From NCBI GenBank assembly GCA_036365455.1, contig JAWQUS010000007.1, positions 18,120,001-18,184,000 on the forward strand: a stretch of DNA of 64,000 bases, written 5' to 3'. A program made the position numbers and the translations under genes. The stretch's first letter is position 1. Each line of letters begins with the position of its first letter. The notes under the pieces were generated by a model. The model was given only the letters and a program-made list of their open reading frames with translations, was not told the origin of the DNA and ran no database searches. This DNA comes from Macrosoma leucophasiata (lineage: Eukaryota; Arthropoda; Insecta; Lepidoptera; Hedylidae). Shown in pieces: positions 34,201 through 49,200 of this stretch.

Positions 34201-37200
34201 TATAACCTCTTACGCAGCCTCCCACATTCACAGTATTCACACCCACCGCTACTTGAGCAGCTGACGGTCGATTAAGTTATAAGTGATACAAGATCAACTA
34301 TTGATGTTAATATCAGCCGGCTTACTATGACTTTTTCATTTGCAACGCTACCTCCCGGACTATTACCAGTCAATCATCAATCTACCAGTATTTCAGTTGG
34401 GCGGTCTATCAGTACGCCAGAATTCTAACAATTATAATTTACTGATCCTATTATTCATCCATACGTTTTTAACTCCATCCAATATAATCCGAATATCAAA
34501 TATATAACTACAAAGAAACAAAAAAATAAGTTTTTCTTTTAAGATTTTTTCGTTATAAAGTGAAGTAAGAAGGTGTGTACATAAAGTATAAAATAGAACA
34601 AACATTATTAATAAATAAAAATTAGAATAAATATTAACAGTAAAATTAAAATCCATTTTTTTAATATCATCTTAGCAAAAACTTAGTAAAAAAAATTTAA
34701 AATCTGTCACCCCTTATCGCTGAGTCCCAAGTAATTGACAACATTTCATATTTTTAACCTACATGTTTTATTATATTATTCAAAAGTTAATCCAAAACGA
34801 GGGGACCCGTGTTTAACCATTTTTTGAAATTTTGTACTTGTCATTCATAATTTCTACATTGAAAGTTAGTGTATTCTAAAAAGACGTATGCGCCATATGA
34901 CGTCACACATATGGTGGAATGGCGATAGAACCAATGCCCTGTGCCGTGACCCTTTAAAAAAAAATTGTCATTGTCTTGACGTTGTCAGCTTGTCAAACTC
35001 GATGTTCGATATATCGAAAAATTATCGATATATCAATATAATTTTTAAAAATTCTTTGACCCTGCGTGTCGTCGATTAATCTCTTCCTTGATCCAACTAC
35101 AAATAAAAAATATCAATATTATATCAACAGCCTGAGGGCTAAGTCGTTGTTTAAAACTTTAAAACTTGTTTTTATTTTAATAAATAAGTTCGTAGCAACT
35201 TTTCATAGACTTCGTAGTAGGGATGGCGATTCTTTCTGAAATAAATCAATGTTCGAATTGAAGTGTCCAAAATCCATCCACGATTAAATCGACATTGAAA
35301 AAATCGATCTTCGATTATGGATCTATTTTTAATTTGGGATAGGTATGTAATACTAAATTTCAAGGAAACAGACGACCAAAAAAAGCAACTCAACAGTATT
35401 CAATTCTGGTATAATGCTTCCTATACTCACGTTTAAACGTTAAATCTTATGATCTGTCTGTTTCCTATGTCCCTATGTGAATTAACCAAAAATCGATCTT
35501 CGATTTTCCATACTATACGTATCGATTCACTAGATCAATCCAGTACTGTGGATCGATTTAAATAAATTATTATAATTATTTAAATAAGAATCGATTTTTT
35601 GGTTCCTATGGATCGCTTTTCCGATTAATCGATCTCAGGTCTCGGATCACCATCCCTACTTCCTAGTTTTATACTTTGACATTGACGTATCCGTATCAAT
35701 TTGACACATCTTGCCACAGAGTATGTAACAATAATGTTTTCATCTAAAGATAGGCAATGGTAACTACTTCATTCCATCATATAAGTGACGTCATCACATG
35801 TTTTGCCGTTTTATTTTTTTTCACAGAAATTAAGAAATAAAAAAATACATAAAATATATATTTGAACTCAGAAAAGAAAAATAAAGAAACGGTATTTTTC
35901 TTTTAGGGTCGTGTCTTTGAAATGTTGTCAATTGACAGTTTTGGTACCACCCCCTCCTTCCCGCGCGTCGCACGCCCCGCACGATTGCTCAGACATTACA
36001 CGTTCGTTGGATGACTGTAGGTAATTAACTCTGTAGGTAATTTACTGGTGGTAGAGCTCCAGAGACGGAGCTCGCGGGCGTAGGCACCACCGCATTACCT
36101 AATATACTTGCCGCTAAATGGTAGTGTTCAGCATTATCGTGTTCCGGTCAGGTGGTAATGTACGGCCCTGTAATTTCCGGCACAGAGGCATAACACCTTA
36201 GGCCTCAGGAGTGGTAATGCATCTGCATTTTGAACTGCATGCTTGTTTGCCACTTACATTACATAAAAAAACACGTTCGTTTTCTTTAGACTGTGTCAAT
36301 ATATTGTCCTTTTTCGCTAGTGCTATGGGGATATTCCCGTTTTTTAAAGTTTCCCACTACCGCACTCTGTGCTCCTTATGTGTATTATCCTCGTCCACAT
36401 TGTTTTCAGTACATATTCCTGTTATTGCATTGATGGCTACACTGGTGTGCAATGCCAGACGAACTGGGACGAGTGCTGGTCCAGCCCTTGCCAGAACGGA
36501 GGCACCTGCATCGATGGGGTTGCCGCTTACAATTGCTCCTGCCCCGACGGTTTTATAGGTCAGTATCATCATCATCATTTCAGCCGAAATACGTTCTTTG
36601 CTGGACTATTCCAAAAATTGTCTTTCCCAACAGATTGTTTGCTCGCGATCTTCACCAGTATCGTCTTTGATCGCCCCTTTGTCGAATATTACGGGGCCAA
36701 AATACGCATAATTACATAAGTTTTCAGTATACAATATCAATAATAATGTCTCGTTTCCCCTTTTACAAACATAATAAAGAGTAAAGAGAAAAGAAAAAGT
36801 TCACCGGCAGAGTTCCAAAGGCCAATATGATCTGAGAAAAACGTTGAAAAAGTTGAAGATTCATTTTGTTCATTCCGATGAATTTCACATCGAAATTCCT
36901 GAAATAGGTATATTATTTCCTTCGTGAAAATACGTCGTCTTTATTCCTAACTTCTCAAAATTTATACGTTTCGGTACAAAACAACATTAGATAGGCCTCG
37001 CTATAGATTTATTATTGACCAGTGATCCGCCCCGACTTCGCGCGGGTACGATGTAGGTTATTAATATAATAACCCACATCGTCAACGGTTAATTTAATGA
37101 TTTTTGAACATATTTTTCATCAATTCCATCTGCTTAAAAAGGTAATTGCAGCGCGTATCTTAACTACCGCGCCATCTGTCAATCGACTGACCGTTTTGTC

Positions 37201-40200
37201 GAGCGACGTAAGCGACGTTTTATTAGAAAAGTTAATATAGTCGTTAAGTTTTTAACATTTCTATGTTTCTGCGGAACTATCTATTTTTTTCTATTATAAA
37301 AAAATTCTCTATTCCATCACAAATATATCAGAAAAGAATTAGCGACATCGGTAAAGCCCTTCTCGAGTTTAGCGCTTAACAACACGTTTAATGATTCATT
37401 TTTATTTATAAAGATGATATACTGATTAACAGATAATTAGTAGTTGTTGTTGGCCTAATCAGGTCTATAATACTTTCTTAGACAGTGGCCTGATTATTAT
37501 CCATCTAAACTCTAATGTATCGTAGACTAACGGTAAACGGCCGCAACTTCGTAGCCCAATGCGTCGTAGCTCAACGATACGGCGCGCATACTACAATCGT
37601 ATTTCGTAGAGCCGCAAAAACAAACGGATTCTCAATAGTCGTAAAAGTAAAACGCACAGAAATTGAATTAGGAGAATACTGGTTTCCTTGTCACAAAAAA
37701 AACATTAGACATACTTTTTAATTTTCTGGCAAATATTTTCTTGAACGTTGCCTATAACTCTTTTGTTTCTCGTAGAGTGAAGTCTTATCGATATGAGTTG
37801 CTTCAAGTTTGAGACGTTTGAACAATATTCCTAATTCCAACTGAAATTCAGTCTTTTTTAATATTTCCTGAAAGTTCATAATCTTCATTCCAAACTTCCC
37901 AAAGGTAAAAAGTTTCGCTAGAAAAGCAAACTTAGCCATCTACACTACACACAGATTAACTGATCTTTGCCTTTTGCTTTAGTCAAGTCTTAACGATATG
38001 GTTCGATTGAAGTTTGTGCTAATTATTTTTTGGAACGTAGTTCAACAGCTTAAACAATGTACCAAGTACCAAAACTGTTAATAGTATGTTTAAAACCACA
38101 CTACCGAAATTGAAACCAGCATTATATGGCCAACATGGTTTCCAATATGCACTGTAAATAAATGATCACATTTTATAATTATATAAATCACCATGACGAA
38201 TTGTGGTACCATACTTTCTCGATAGGTGATAACTGTGAGACCAACTACAACGAATGCGAATCAAACCCGTGCATGAACAATGGAACATGTATCGACATGA
38301 CCAATGAATACGTGTGCCACTGCCTGCCTGGCTTCGCCGGCGAACACTGCGAGGTGGATGTCGCCGTGTGCAATTCAACTGATGAGGTCCGCTGCTACAA
38401 TGGTGGCGAGTGCATCGAGGGTCCCGGTTTCAAGTTTTATTGCAAATGCTTACCTGGTATAGTAAAACTTTCTACTACATCAATATATACAATATATTTT
38501 AGTGCCACCCCTATTTACCTCAAGACTCATGACTTTTTTATGTAAGGAAGGTGACAAACATGCATGCAGCTCACATAGATGTTAAGATATGACTGTAGCC
38601 TATAGACATGTACATAAAGTCCAGAGGTCAAAATGCAGATGCGTTGCCACCCCTGGTATCTAGGGTGTCATGTGATAGTTATAACGTAGGGTAATACGTT
38701 ACCATCTAACTGTAAAAATAAATGTTTTCTTTCTTTCTTACCATTTAGCGACAGATAAGTTAGTTAATGCGGTGGTGCCTACGCCCTCGAGCTCCTACAC
38801 TTGGGAACTCTACCACCAGTTTACCCACATGAGTCTTTAAAAATAATAGAATCTCTCACTGTGACTATTTTAAATGCTTGCACTTGTATACACCTCTGTA
38901 GGTGTGATGTAATGTTCATTTTACCATGTATTATATTTTATTCGTAGGTTGGGCGGGTCCAAAATGTGAAGAGCAGATAGATGAATGTGAATCAAATCCT
39001 TGTCAAAACGGCGGAGTATGTATCGACGTCCACGCTGATTACATGTGCGCTTGCTCTTACGGTAAATATTAATATAATTACAATTTCTCATGTAAAAAAG
39101 TTGAGAGAAAAGGTGAAAATTTGTTGCTTTATTTGTAAGATCGGTCTTAATACTGGGATACTGGGGTACTTCAACCCGTTCGGATCTTTTGTATTCAATC
39201 AAAGATCATACCAAATACAGCCTTGCGGTCTTGCCAACAAGACCATCACAAACTGCACCCATAGATCCAACCGCATGTCAGTGCTAATGAGCCTTGGAAC
39301 ATTCAAGTCCGTGTCCATCATTAAAACCATTTATGTACCGGCGGTAACTATGAACATTTCTACATTTAGGTATATATATATATATATATACTCGTATAAT
39401 AACATACTTATGTTATAGTTGATTAAGATTAATCAGTCGATTGAATAGGATTTATGAGGTGTTACTTTTACGTCTTTAGAAAAAGATGGTGTTAATTTCA
39501 ACGACATGTGGGTAAGTTTCGTGACATATTAATGAAATAGGTACTTACCTATTATAACACCATCCTTTCTAAAGACGTTAAAGTAACACCTCTTATACCC
39601 TACTTAATCGACTGGGTGTCAGCTTAGGTTAATCCACACTAAGTAGGTCTACGAATATAATCCCAATTGGATTATTTCAGGTTTCACTGGTAAGAGTTGC
39701 GAAATACAGATTGAATTTTGTGATAATAATTCATGCAGCAACGATGCTCTATGCGTGGTGGAAGATGGCATAAGAATATGCTATTGCGTACCTGATTACC
39801 ACGGCGAGAGGTGTGAATTGCAATACGACGAATGTTTGCTTGGACCACGGTAATATTTTCAATAGAACATTATATTTAAGTATATAAAAGCATCACTCTA
39901 CATATCATAGACAGATAGCTTAAAAATGGCTTAAACCTACAATCACAACTTCAAAAAATCATGGATTCTCTTTGTCTACTTATAACATTAGATAAACAGC
40001 TTAAAAACTAAACCAATACATATACCTTAACTATTAGGCAAGTGCTTTTGGAAATAATCAATCGACATTGAACCGAAGAATACATTCGCCCCGAAAATCG
40101 CATACAAGAATGCAGTTCACATGGATGTTAAGTGACGACTGCAGCCTATAGACATCTACACAAATACCAGAGGTCAAAATGCAGATACGGTTGCACCCCT

Positions 40201-43200
40201 GAGACCTAAGCTGTTGTCTCTGTGATACCTAGTTATACCTAAGTAAAAAATATCTGCTCTTATCAGCTATTTGAGTGTCCTTTTATAATAAGTTACACAT
40301 TTAGCTGCATGTGAGGAGAGAATTAAATTAAACTCTATTTTTGTGGTAGGTGTATGAACGGAGGCACTTGTATTGATGGCGTAGACAATTTTACATGTTC
40401 ATGTCCTCCGAAGCTTACAGGAGCTTTATGCGAATGTCTTATCATGGAGAACGGAAGTTTTGACTGTGAGTATATTAGACCGTCACCTTACCCGGAAGCC
40501 ACTCTACCCACTTTGCTCACAACATTGCATGAAGATGGAATGGTAAACGTTACAACAGTCGAATCTATAGGACATTATGATACCACAACAACAGAAAATA
40601 TATTAAGTACTATTACTGAAGAATCCACGAGCACAAAACTAACAACAGATTTAAGTACAATAACAGCAATCAGCAGCGATAAAGATATAATTGAAACGAC
40701 AACTGAGTCTATGACTACCAAAATTGACATCATCACAGAAGAATCTCAAATTACGACTGATATTGTAACAACCGAAACTTATATAAAAGAAACTTCAACT
40801 CCTAGTAAACCTGAAATAACAACTGAGTGTACAGAATCTTGCTCAATGTATAACGTATCAACAATAAAACTACCTCCTGCGATGGATCTGGAAACGACTA
40901 CTCAGTTAATTAAATTTGAAACTACCTCATCCATTTCCATAGAACCTACAGAAACTAGTCTAACTACTACAGATAGTAATGATATTTTAACAAAATCGAC
41001 AATAAAAGGTGAAATAGATACTTCTACATCAAGTACGGAAGCGATAACCCCAGCTATAATCACTGAAACGACCGCTAAAGAAATAACTACACTGAAAGTT
41101 GATACATCGACCGAGAAGATGTTCACAGACACGCCCACGGACCATACTTTAGAAATCTCTGCGACTACAGCATATAGCGTAGGTACTAGCACAGAGCTGA
41201 CCATACCTGAAGTCACAACTTTTGATACCACCACCATCCTTTACACGACGATACAATCAGAATGTTCCGATACGGTTTGCAATAACCATGGAGTCTGTAC
41301 TAACGGCCCTCATGGTATTAGGGTAAGTCTTTCATTATAAAATATACTTTACATCAATTTAACGATATATTTATAACAGTAGCAACAAATTTTGAGCTGA
41401 AGAAAGAGACTTCGACTGATTTCGGCTCTGTATAATATCTGGAATACTGGTCTATCAGTGCTTACGTTGGTAATATAATGCACTACGATGTCGAAATTAG
41501 CCGATTTTCTCTTTCCTAAGCCCGATGTGCAATATTTCTTGCCGAGTAATGTAATTTATTATTCTTTATTTCAAGTGCCACTGCAACTTTAATTATGGAG
41601 GGAAATTTTGTGAAGACAAAATTTCTGTTACATCAGCTGCTTTTGGTGGTAACTCATACATCACTCATACTCTCAACAATTCAACATCGATTGATATAGA
41701 ATTCAATGCAAAAACTCTTATAACTGATGGACAAATAATGCACGTAGATATAGAAGAGGGAGTTTATATGCAACTATTTATTAATATGGGCTTACTGAAG
41801 TTCAAATTTTCTTGCGGTTACCAAACTATGCTGTTGAGCGAGCTAAAAACATACGTCAATAAAGGATATCCAATGAAGATTGAAACAAGGTAGAGTGGTT
41901 CATTTCTTTAGATCACTTTTTTTTTCTTATCGTAGAAGTAATCTAAATTGGTAACTTAGTGGTAATAGATAGGGTACCGCCGGGATAGCAGACGTGCCAT
42001 TCCGGGTTCTATCCCTGGGTTGGGGTGAAAGTGATTTTGAAGTGATAGAAGTACAATTTAAAGATACACCGTAGCTAGCGCCGAGTTTATGTACCCGATA
42101 AATGTCCATAAGCTCGCTGTCCATTGAACTCAAGAAAACATAATTGGCAAATCTGTAGGTAGATGATTGATTGATCCATCCATGAATGCAACGAATACAT
42201 ATTCGTCATCGTCATTACCTACACCTATATTATGTAAATATTTATTTATTGAATAGGGGTAATTATGGGTTGGAAAATATGTGTAGGTATAGGATATGTG
42301 TAGGATATTGTTAAGAACAATATCTTCTTCTAATACACACAATTCTAGTATCACTCCATTTGTTACCGCTCCGAAAAGGCTTGACCAAATTTTATGAAAT
42401 GTTTGTGTACATTTCACCATTACCTTGCTAGCAGAGGTATTCTCCATTGGTATGGCGGTCGGACGTCACGTCTCGTGTGTATATTAAAATTTGGTAGGTG
42501 TAAAAATAGTTCGTAGGCAGTACATACCGCTAAGGCGATACAAAGTTCACTCGGACAACTAGTATTTATTAAAGTTAGATATTGATTATTCCAGGTTAGA
42601 TCTATATTTGAAAGATCAACATTGCAACGCTACTCTTCGGCTGAACGACACAGTGGCGATGAGTGGCGGACAGATAGCTAACATCAGCTCTTTAGACCAC
42701 AACACTACGATTTATTTTGGAAACACACCTAGTAGCAATAATAGTGACAATAAACCTTTTATAGGATGCATAAGAGATTTGAAGGTAATTAATGTAGGCT
42801 CAGGTATTTTAATGATCTTACGGCCAAATACTCAAACGTCACTTAAATCTAAGTGGGACTTAAAAGTTTTCTGTCTTTATAAAACACGTTCAAACGATAG
42901 AGATCGCTCATTTGAGGATTACTTAAAATTGAGTGACGTTTGAGTATTCGGCCATTAGTCTGCAAGAGGTGAGCTAAGTTGACTAGCTACAATTGTTAAC
43001 GCCATTAAAAACCGGACAAGTGCGAGTCGAACTCGCGTGGTGAGGGTTCCGTAATTTAAATAAATATTTTCGAAAATATTACAGATTTAAAATGCAGGGA
43101 CATAGCGGTTACGGTGGTACAGGCACCCCTGCCGGTTTAATTAATCGAAAATTCTTAATAATATAACCCACCCGGTTTATTTTATAAATTTTCGATTTAA

Positions 43201-46200
43201 TCTGGATACTCAAACTTCTTATAGGTTTTCCAGTAATCTATAGGCAAAGAACTATTTTCCACATTTTTTTCAAAATTTTAAGTTCAGTAGTTTCGGAGAT
43301 AGGGGGAGGGAATGGTAAATTTTCGTCGTTTTTCTTAAATAACTTCAAATTTGTTTATGCAAAAAATATAAAAAATAATATATCTGAGATGCTGACAACA
43401 ACCTCTTTCATTTGATATGAAAGTGATTGATGATCACACGACACAGTTTACTAATTTTTTTTTTATTTTCTGATTTACCCCCGAAAGTGGCCCCTGTTTA
43501 AAATTTATTATTTTACTTGACGTGTTCATCTTTGGGTCACCAATTTACATATATTCATCAAATTTCAACTCAATCGGACGAGTAGTTTCGGAGCAAATTG
43601 GCTGTGACAGACGAACAGACAGACAGACAGACAGACAGACGCACGCTTGATCCTATAAGGGTTCCTTTTTTCCTTTTTAGGTACAGAAACCTAAAAACGA
43701 AGCAAATGTGTGGATCGTCATCAATTTGTAATATGACTAAGAACGTTCACACGGACGATAAGAAATTCGCATACATTTGTTTAATTTCCTATAGCCTTAT
43801 AGTAAGACAACTAGACCAAGCGATGTCTAGAGCTAAAGCTGAACCGCATAGAGGGCGTCTAAAATTAGAATCTTGGCTATTCATATGATATGATTACTTT
43901 TTTTATACCTACTGCAAGCAATAATACTGTAGGATACTACATTGTATCTACACCTACATTGTACCTACTTATCACGACAATATTTTTAATAGAAACGTTT
44001 TTAAGCGATCAGCTCGGTCTGTATTATAACTTATTTAATATCAATGGCTAAAATACTAACAATAAGCCTGGGTTGCACTAAGATATTTGTTAAAGTTAAG
44101 TTGTAACATTTCACATCCTTCTCTAACGAAATGAATGTTATATAATTTCATAGGTTAACGGAGACAGCCGGCAAATGTTTGGAGAAGCTTTAGACGCGGT
44201 TGGAGTGACTGAATGTTCATCGCTGTCGTGTCTTTCGGGTCCTTGCCTCAATGGCGGCTCCTGTAGCGATAGCGGAGAGGGATACATTTGCGCTTGTGCC
44301 AATGGGTAAAATTAATTATAACTTCATGCACTGAAGATATTGGTTTGAAAAGGAGACGGGTAATTTTGGGCCAGCAAGATCGTTACTATTACAGAGTACA
44401 TTTTGTAATATAGTTAACAATTAGCAATCTAACTCAACTTTTACTTTTATTTAATTACTGGCCATTCAAAAAATGGCCGAATTTCAAAGTATTTTAAAAA
44501 TGGATTCATACTGCTTAAAACCTACTAAACTGTAAGTATCAACAATATGTATTGGTGACAAATAAAGATTTTTATTTTATTTTTATAATTACATAATTTG
44601 TACAGTGTTAACACGGGGCCCAGAAATGTATGGAACAGTATCATTCTCCTTTGGGTAGATAAATATATATATATATATTTTTTAATTTTAGACAAGTACC
44701 TACAGAAAAAAAATATGTCCTTAAAATCTTTAACGGATGGTTCTTAGGATAGGAGTGAAATGACTTAAAACTGAGAAGGCAGTACCTACAGATTAAGGAA
44801 AAAGTGCAATTAGGCACAGCAAATTAGGCTTGCACTTGTTTCTTACTAAAAACAAGTGCATTGCCAGTTCACGATCTAGGGGGAAGTTGGGCTATAGGAG
44901 GGACCCAGGGGAGGGGAGGAGAAGGTCCAGTTTGATGGATGTATGGAAACGTCAGTCAATTGGACTTTTTCCTTAATCTCTTGGGAGGATGCTGCTTTCT
45001 CCTCCTGGCACTACCCTGTTCTCTTTTAGCCGTTTTTAGTAATTTTACACCTATCCTAAAAAACTATTCGTGGGATGCTGCCTTCTGCTACGACGACGCA
45101 AATTCCGAGTAATAATAAATGAATTGACTTTTAAATTTCGATATACCATACATCATGTCATTAACAATCCAATGTTTACGACAGATGGATGGGCGAGCAT
45201 TGCAACGAATCGGTATGCGAACACAACCCGTGCCAGTCAGGCGGCAGCTGCGTGCGTCATCCCGGCAGCGGGTTCCTCTGCCTCTGTCCTTACGGCAAAC
45301 ACGGCATCTTCTGCGAATACAGTAACTATTACTTCTATAACTGTTACCTCCATCCACCAAAACCATTAAACACGTCAATGAATGTAATTCTTAATGGTTT
45401 GACATACAGATCTTGAGTGCTGGACGACAGAGTGTGATCGTTTTACGCATCATCACTTTTTTTAATTTAATCATGGTTCAGTCAAGGGCAAGGATGTGTA
45501 AACAAGTGTTGTTACAGAAAATAAGTCATCATAGAAAGTTGCATAAAATTGTACGCGCACATATGCTCATAAATACGTACACATGACTGAACTCATAAAT
45601 ATGTATACAAAACGAGTAATATTAAGTAATTAACTAAAGATGCAAAATATTGTTGTCGGTTAATGTGGCATTAATATGTATTCAACAAGAAAATTAACAA
45701 AAATGCATAGTATGTAAGTATTCGATTAATTATAGAGTATAGGTAAGTACCACGGAATAGATAAATAAGGATGGAAAGGCCTCTGATTAAAACTAGTGTC
45801 TTTTCTCCCTCCATGCAATTTCTTACGCAAATGTAACACCATCTCGACAATCACCTACACATAAATCCTCAGGGCTGCTATTCGTTTCGTAAGTTTGCAT
45901 ACTAAGACAACGCCCGTAGACAATAAACACTCGCACGCACACAACGATTAATAAGCATATTTATTAACTAATAACCATACCGATTAAATAGTATATCGAT
46001 TATTTAGCATATCAATTAATTAGCATATCGATTAATTAGCATATCCAATAATTAGAATATCGATTAAATAGCGTATCGGTTATTTCGCATGTCAATTAAT
46101 TAGCATAATAATTAATTAGCATATCGATTAATTTGCATATCGATTAACTAGCAAATCGATTATTTCGCATATTGATTATCGACATCGATTATTTCACATG

Positions 46201-49200
46201 TCGATTCATGACCATATCGATTATTTAGAATATCGATTAAATGGCATATCGATTAAATAGCATATCGGTAATTCGTATATCGATTATTGATATCGATTGG
46301 GGAAATGGGGAAATGGAGGAATTTGTAAATAATTGATGCTTTTCATATTATACAAAATTGTTCAGTTTCTATTTAATTTATTATGTGTTTTTTATTATTA
46401 TTAGTGGTTATTCACTCTAGGTTAGTTAAAAAAAATGACGATATAAAAGTGCTCTCTAGGAGCCTAATTGTATGAAATAAATGAATAAACTGAATAAACT
46501 CACATGTCGATTGATATGCGAGTTTATTCAGTGAGTGAATGAGCATATCGATTCATGAGTATATCGATTATTAAGCATATCGATTAATTATCATATCGAT
46601 TAAATAGCATATCGATTATTTTGCATATCGAATAAATGAAATATCGACTAATAAGCATATCGATTATATTATATTTTGATTCGTTAGCATATCGATTTAA
46701 TGGCATATCGATTATTTCGCATATCGATTATTTCGCATATCGATTAAATATTTTATCGATTAAATGGCACATCTATTATTAGCATATTGATTATATCATA
46801 TATCGATTGTTTAGCATATTGAATTAATAGCATATCGATTAAATGGCATATCGATATAATAGCATATCGCTTAAAATTAAATAGCATATCTGTTAATTAG
46901 CATTTCGATTAAATGGCATCGATTATTTCGCATATCGATTTCTTAGCATATCGATTACTTCGCATATCGATTATTTCGCATATCGATTAATTAGCTTATC
47001 GATTAAATAGCATATCGATTAAATGTCATATCGATTATTTCGCATATGGATTAATTATAATTAGCATTACAATTAAGAAGACCAAGGCTAAACTACCATG
47101 ACCAAATAGGTCGAGTTCTGTCTGATGGTGGGGTCAAAAGTCCTAGGAATCGGCGTGCATGTATGAAGAGAATGATGAAGGTAGACGAGGCACGAGAGGT
47201 TTGTCTGAACCGGGATATCTGGCGCTCTACACTCTCTGCCTACCCCGTTAGGGACCTGGCGTGGAGATCCACACACACACACACACATACATTACAATTA
47301 AAATTAAATAGTCGATTATTTCGCTTATCGATTAAATAGCATATCGATAAATTAGCATATCGATTAAATATCTTATCGATTATTTTGTGCATCGATTAAA
47401 TATAATATCGATTAATTAGCATATCGATTATATATCGTATCAATTATTTCGCATATCAATTAATTAGCATATCGATTAAATAGCATATCGATTATTTCAC
47501 ATATCGATTCAGGAGCATATCGATTATTTAGCATATCGATTAAATAGCATATCGATTATTCAGCATATCCATTAATTAGCATATCGATGAATTGGCATAT
47601 CGATTATATAGAATATCGATTAATTAGCATATCGATTATCGATATCGATTATTTCACATATCGATTATATCGCATATCGATTAAATAGCATATCGATTAA
47701 ATAGCATATGGATTAAATGGCATATCGATTTAATAGCATATCAATTACATGGCATATCGATTAAATCGCATATCGATTATTTCGCATATCAATTAACCCT
47801 GGACTTCCAAAAGTCATTAAAAACCTAAGTTAGCCAAATCGGTCCAGCCGTTCTCGAGTTTTAGCGAGATTAACGAACAGCAATTGATTTTTATATACAT
47901 AGACTAGCAGACCCGACAGACTTCATCCTGTCAAATCGACTTGTAATTTGGCAGTTTTTTGTTCCTACCATTTTATAGTCGGATCAAAAAATTCTCCTGA
48001 CCAGAACCGTCACCCTGGTTTGACGTTAAGAGCACGCCTACATTGGTTAGACAACAGTGAGTGCTTGTAATTTAATATATGAACTTTATACAATAGCAAT
48101 AAAGCTTAAATTTACTCCGCGTTTTAGTAAGAAAACGTTTGCATGGGCAAAAGAAAAGGGTTGTTTTAGGGCTTTTTCGGCAATTATTCGAATTTTTCTT
48201 GCCGTAAAAACCATTCTTGAAATTCAACAAACACACAAAAAAAGAATTTGTCAAATTGGTCCAGGCGTTGTTGAGTTATGCGCTTACCAACACATTTTGC
48301 GATTCATTTTTATATTATAGATAACCTTAATTGAAGATTTTTTTTTCATAAAGAAAGACTCACTCGCTCAAAACATAATGTCGGACGCGTCTATCAGTCG
48401 CAAATGAAGACCATAAACTAGGTAGTAGGGTTGTTGAGGAAGTGATTATGAGGAAGAGGAAGAGGAAGAGGAATTGTGATGCGCCAATTTAGAGGATGCG
48501 GATGAGGAAGAGGATGAGGAAGAGGAAGAGGAAGCAGATGGCATAATATTAATAGCAACTCTTGAAACGTCCCACTGCTGGGCACTGGGCACGAGTCTCT
48601 CCCCTTCTTGAGGGGAGGTCTGGAGCTTACTCCACCACGCTGCTCCAATGCGGGTTGGTGGAGTTACTTGCAAGGGTTAGTGGCCAACCCGCTGTCGGAT
48701 GTTTTCAAACCGCCCATAAAGCCTCCGACAAGGTTTAACGACTACTATCTGTCGATAGCAACCGGGACCGTCGGCGTCCTGCTCTCCGAAGCACGAAAAT
48801 GCGCATTTTAATTTGCCACTAGTGGTCACCCGTCACACACCCGACCGCACCCGTATCGCTTAATCGAGTAGATACCACCAGCCGGGAGGCCTTGCGCGCT
48901 ACAGAAAGATGAGAAGAGGATGATACGAAGATATAAATACTAGCGGACCCAACCTAAAATCCGCTGTCCTGTCTCTATCTACTTAACTAAGTATATATAT
49001 ATATATATGTCGGAGAAAGAACGTTAATCTCGACATCATCATTCGTGGTCATGTGTTTAGTGGGCGTCTTGAGGGTTAAATGCAAGCACTACACTTTTAA
49101 ACTTTGAAGTACAACGAGCAGCGGGTTCGCGACACCGATCTTAATTCGCCAATCAAATAGTACTCCACTGTCCAACCAAAGAATGATCCACCTCGATCAA

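Noticed and set aside
40902..41237. Minus-strand 111-codon open frame
   Set aside because: It is antisense to the Thr-rich eys exon 6; the ACT/ACA codons give Ser/Val-rich shadow frames.
45950..47800. CRISPR-like array
   Set aside because: The units are contiguous degenerate 16-mers without spacers in a eukaryotic intron; it is a satellite.
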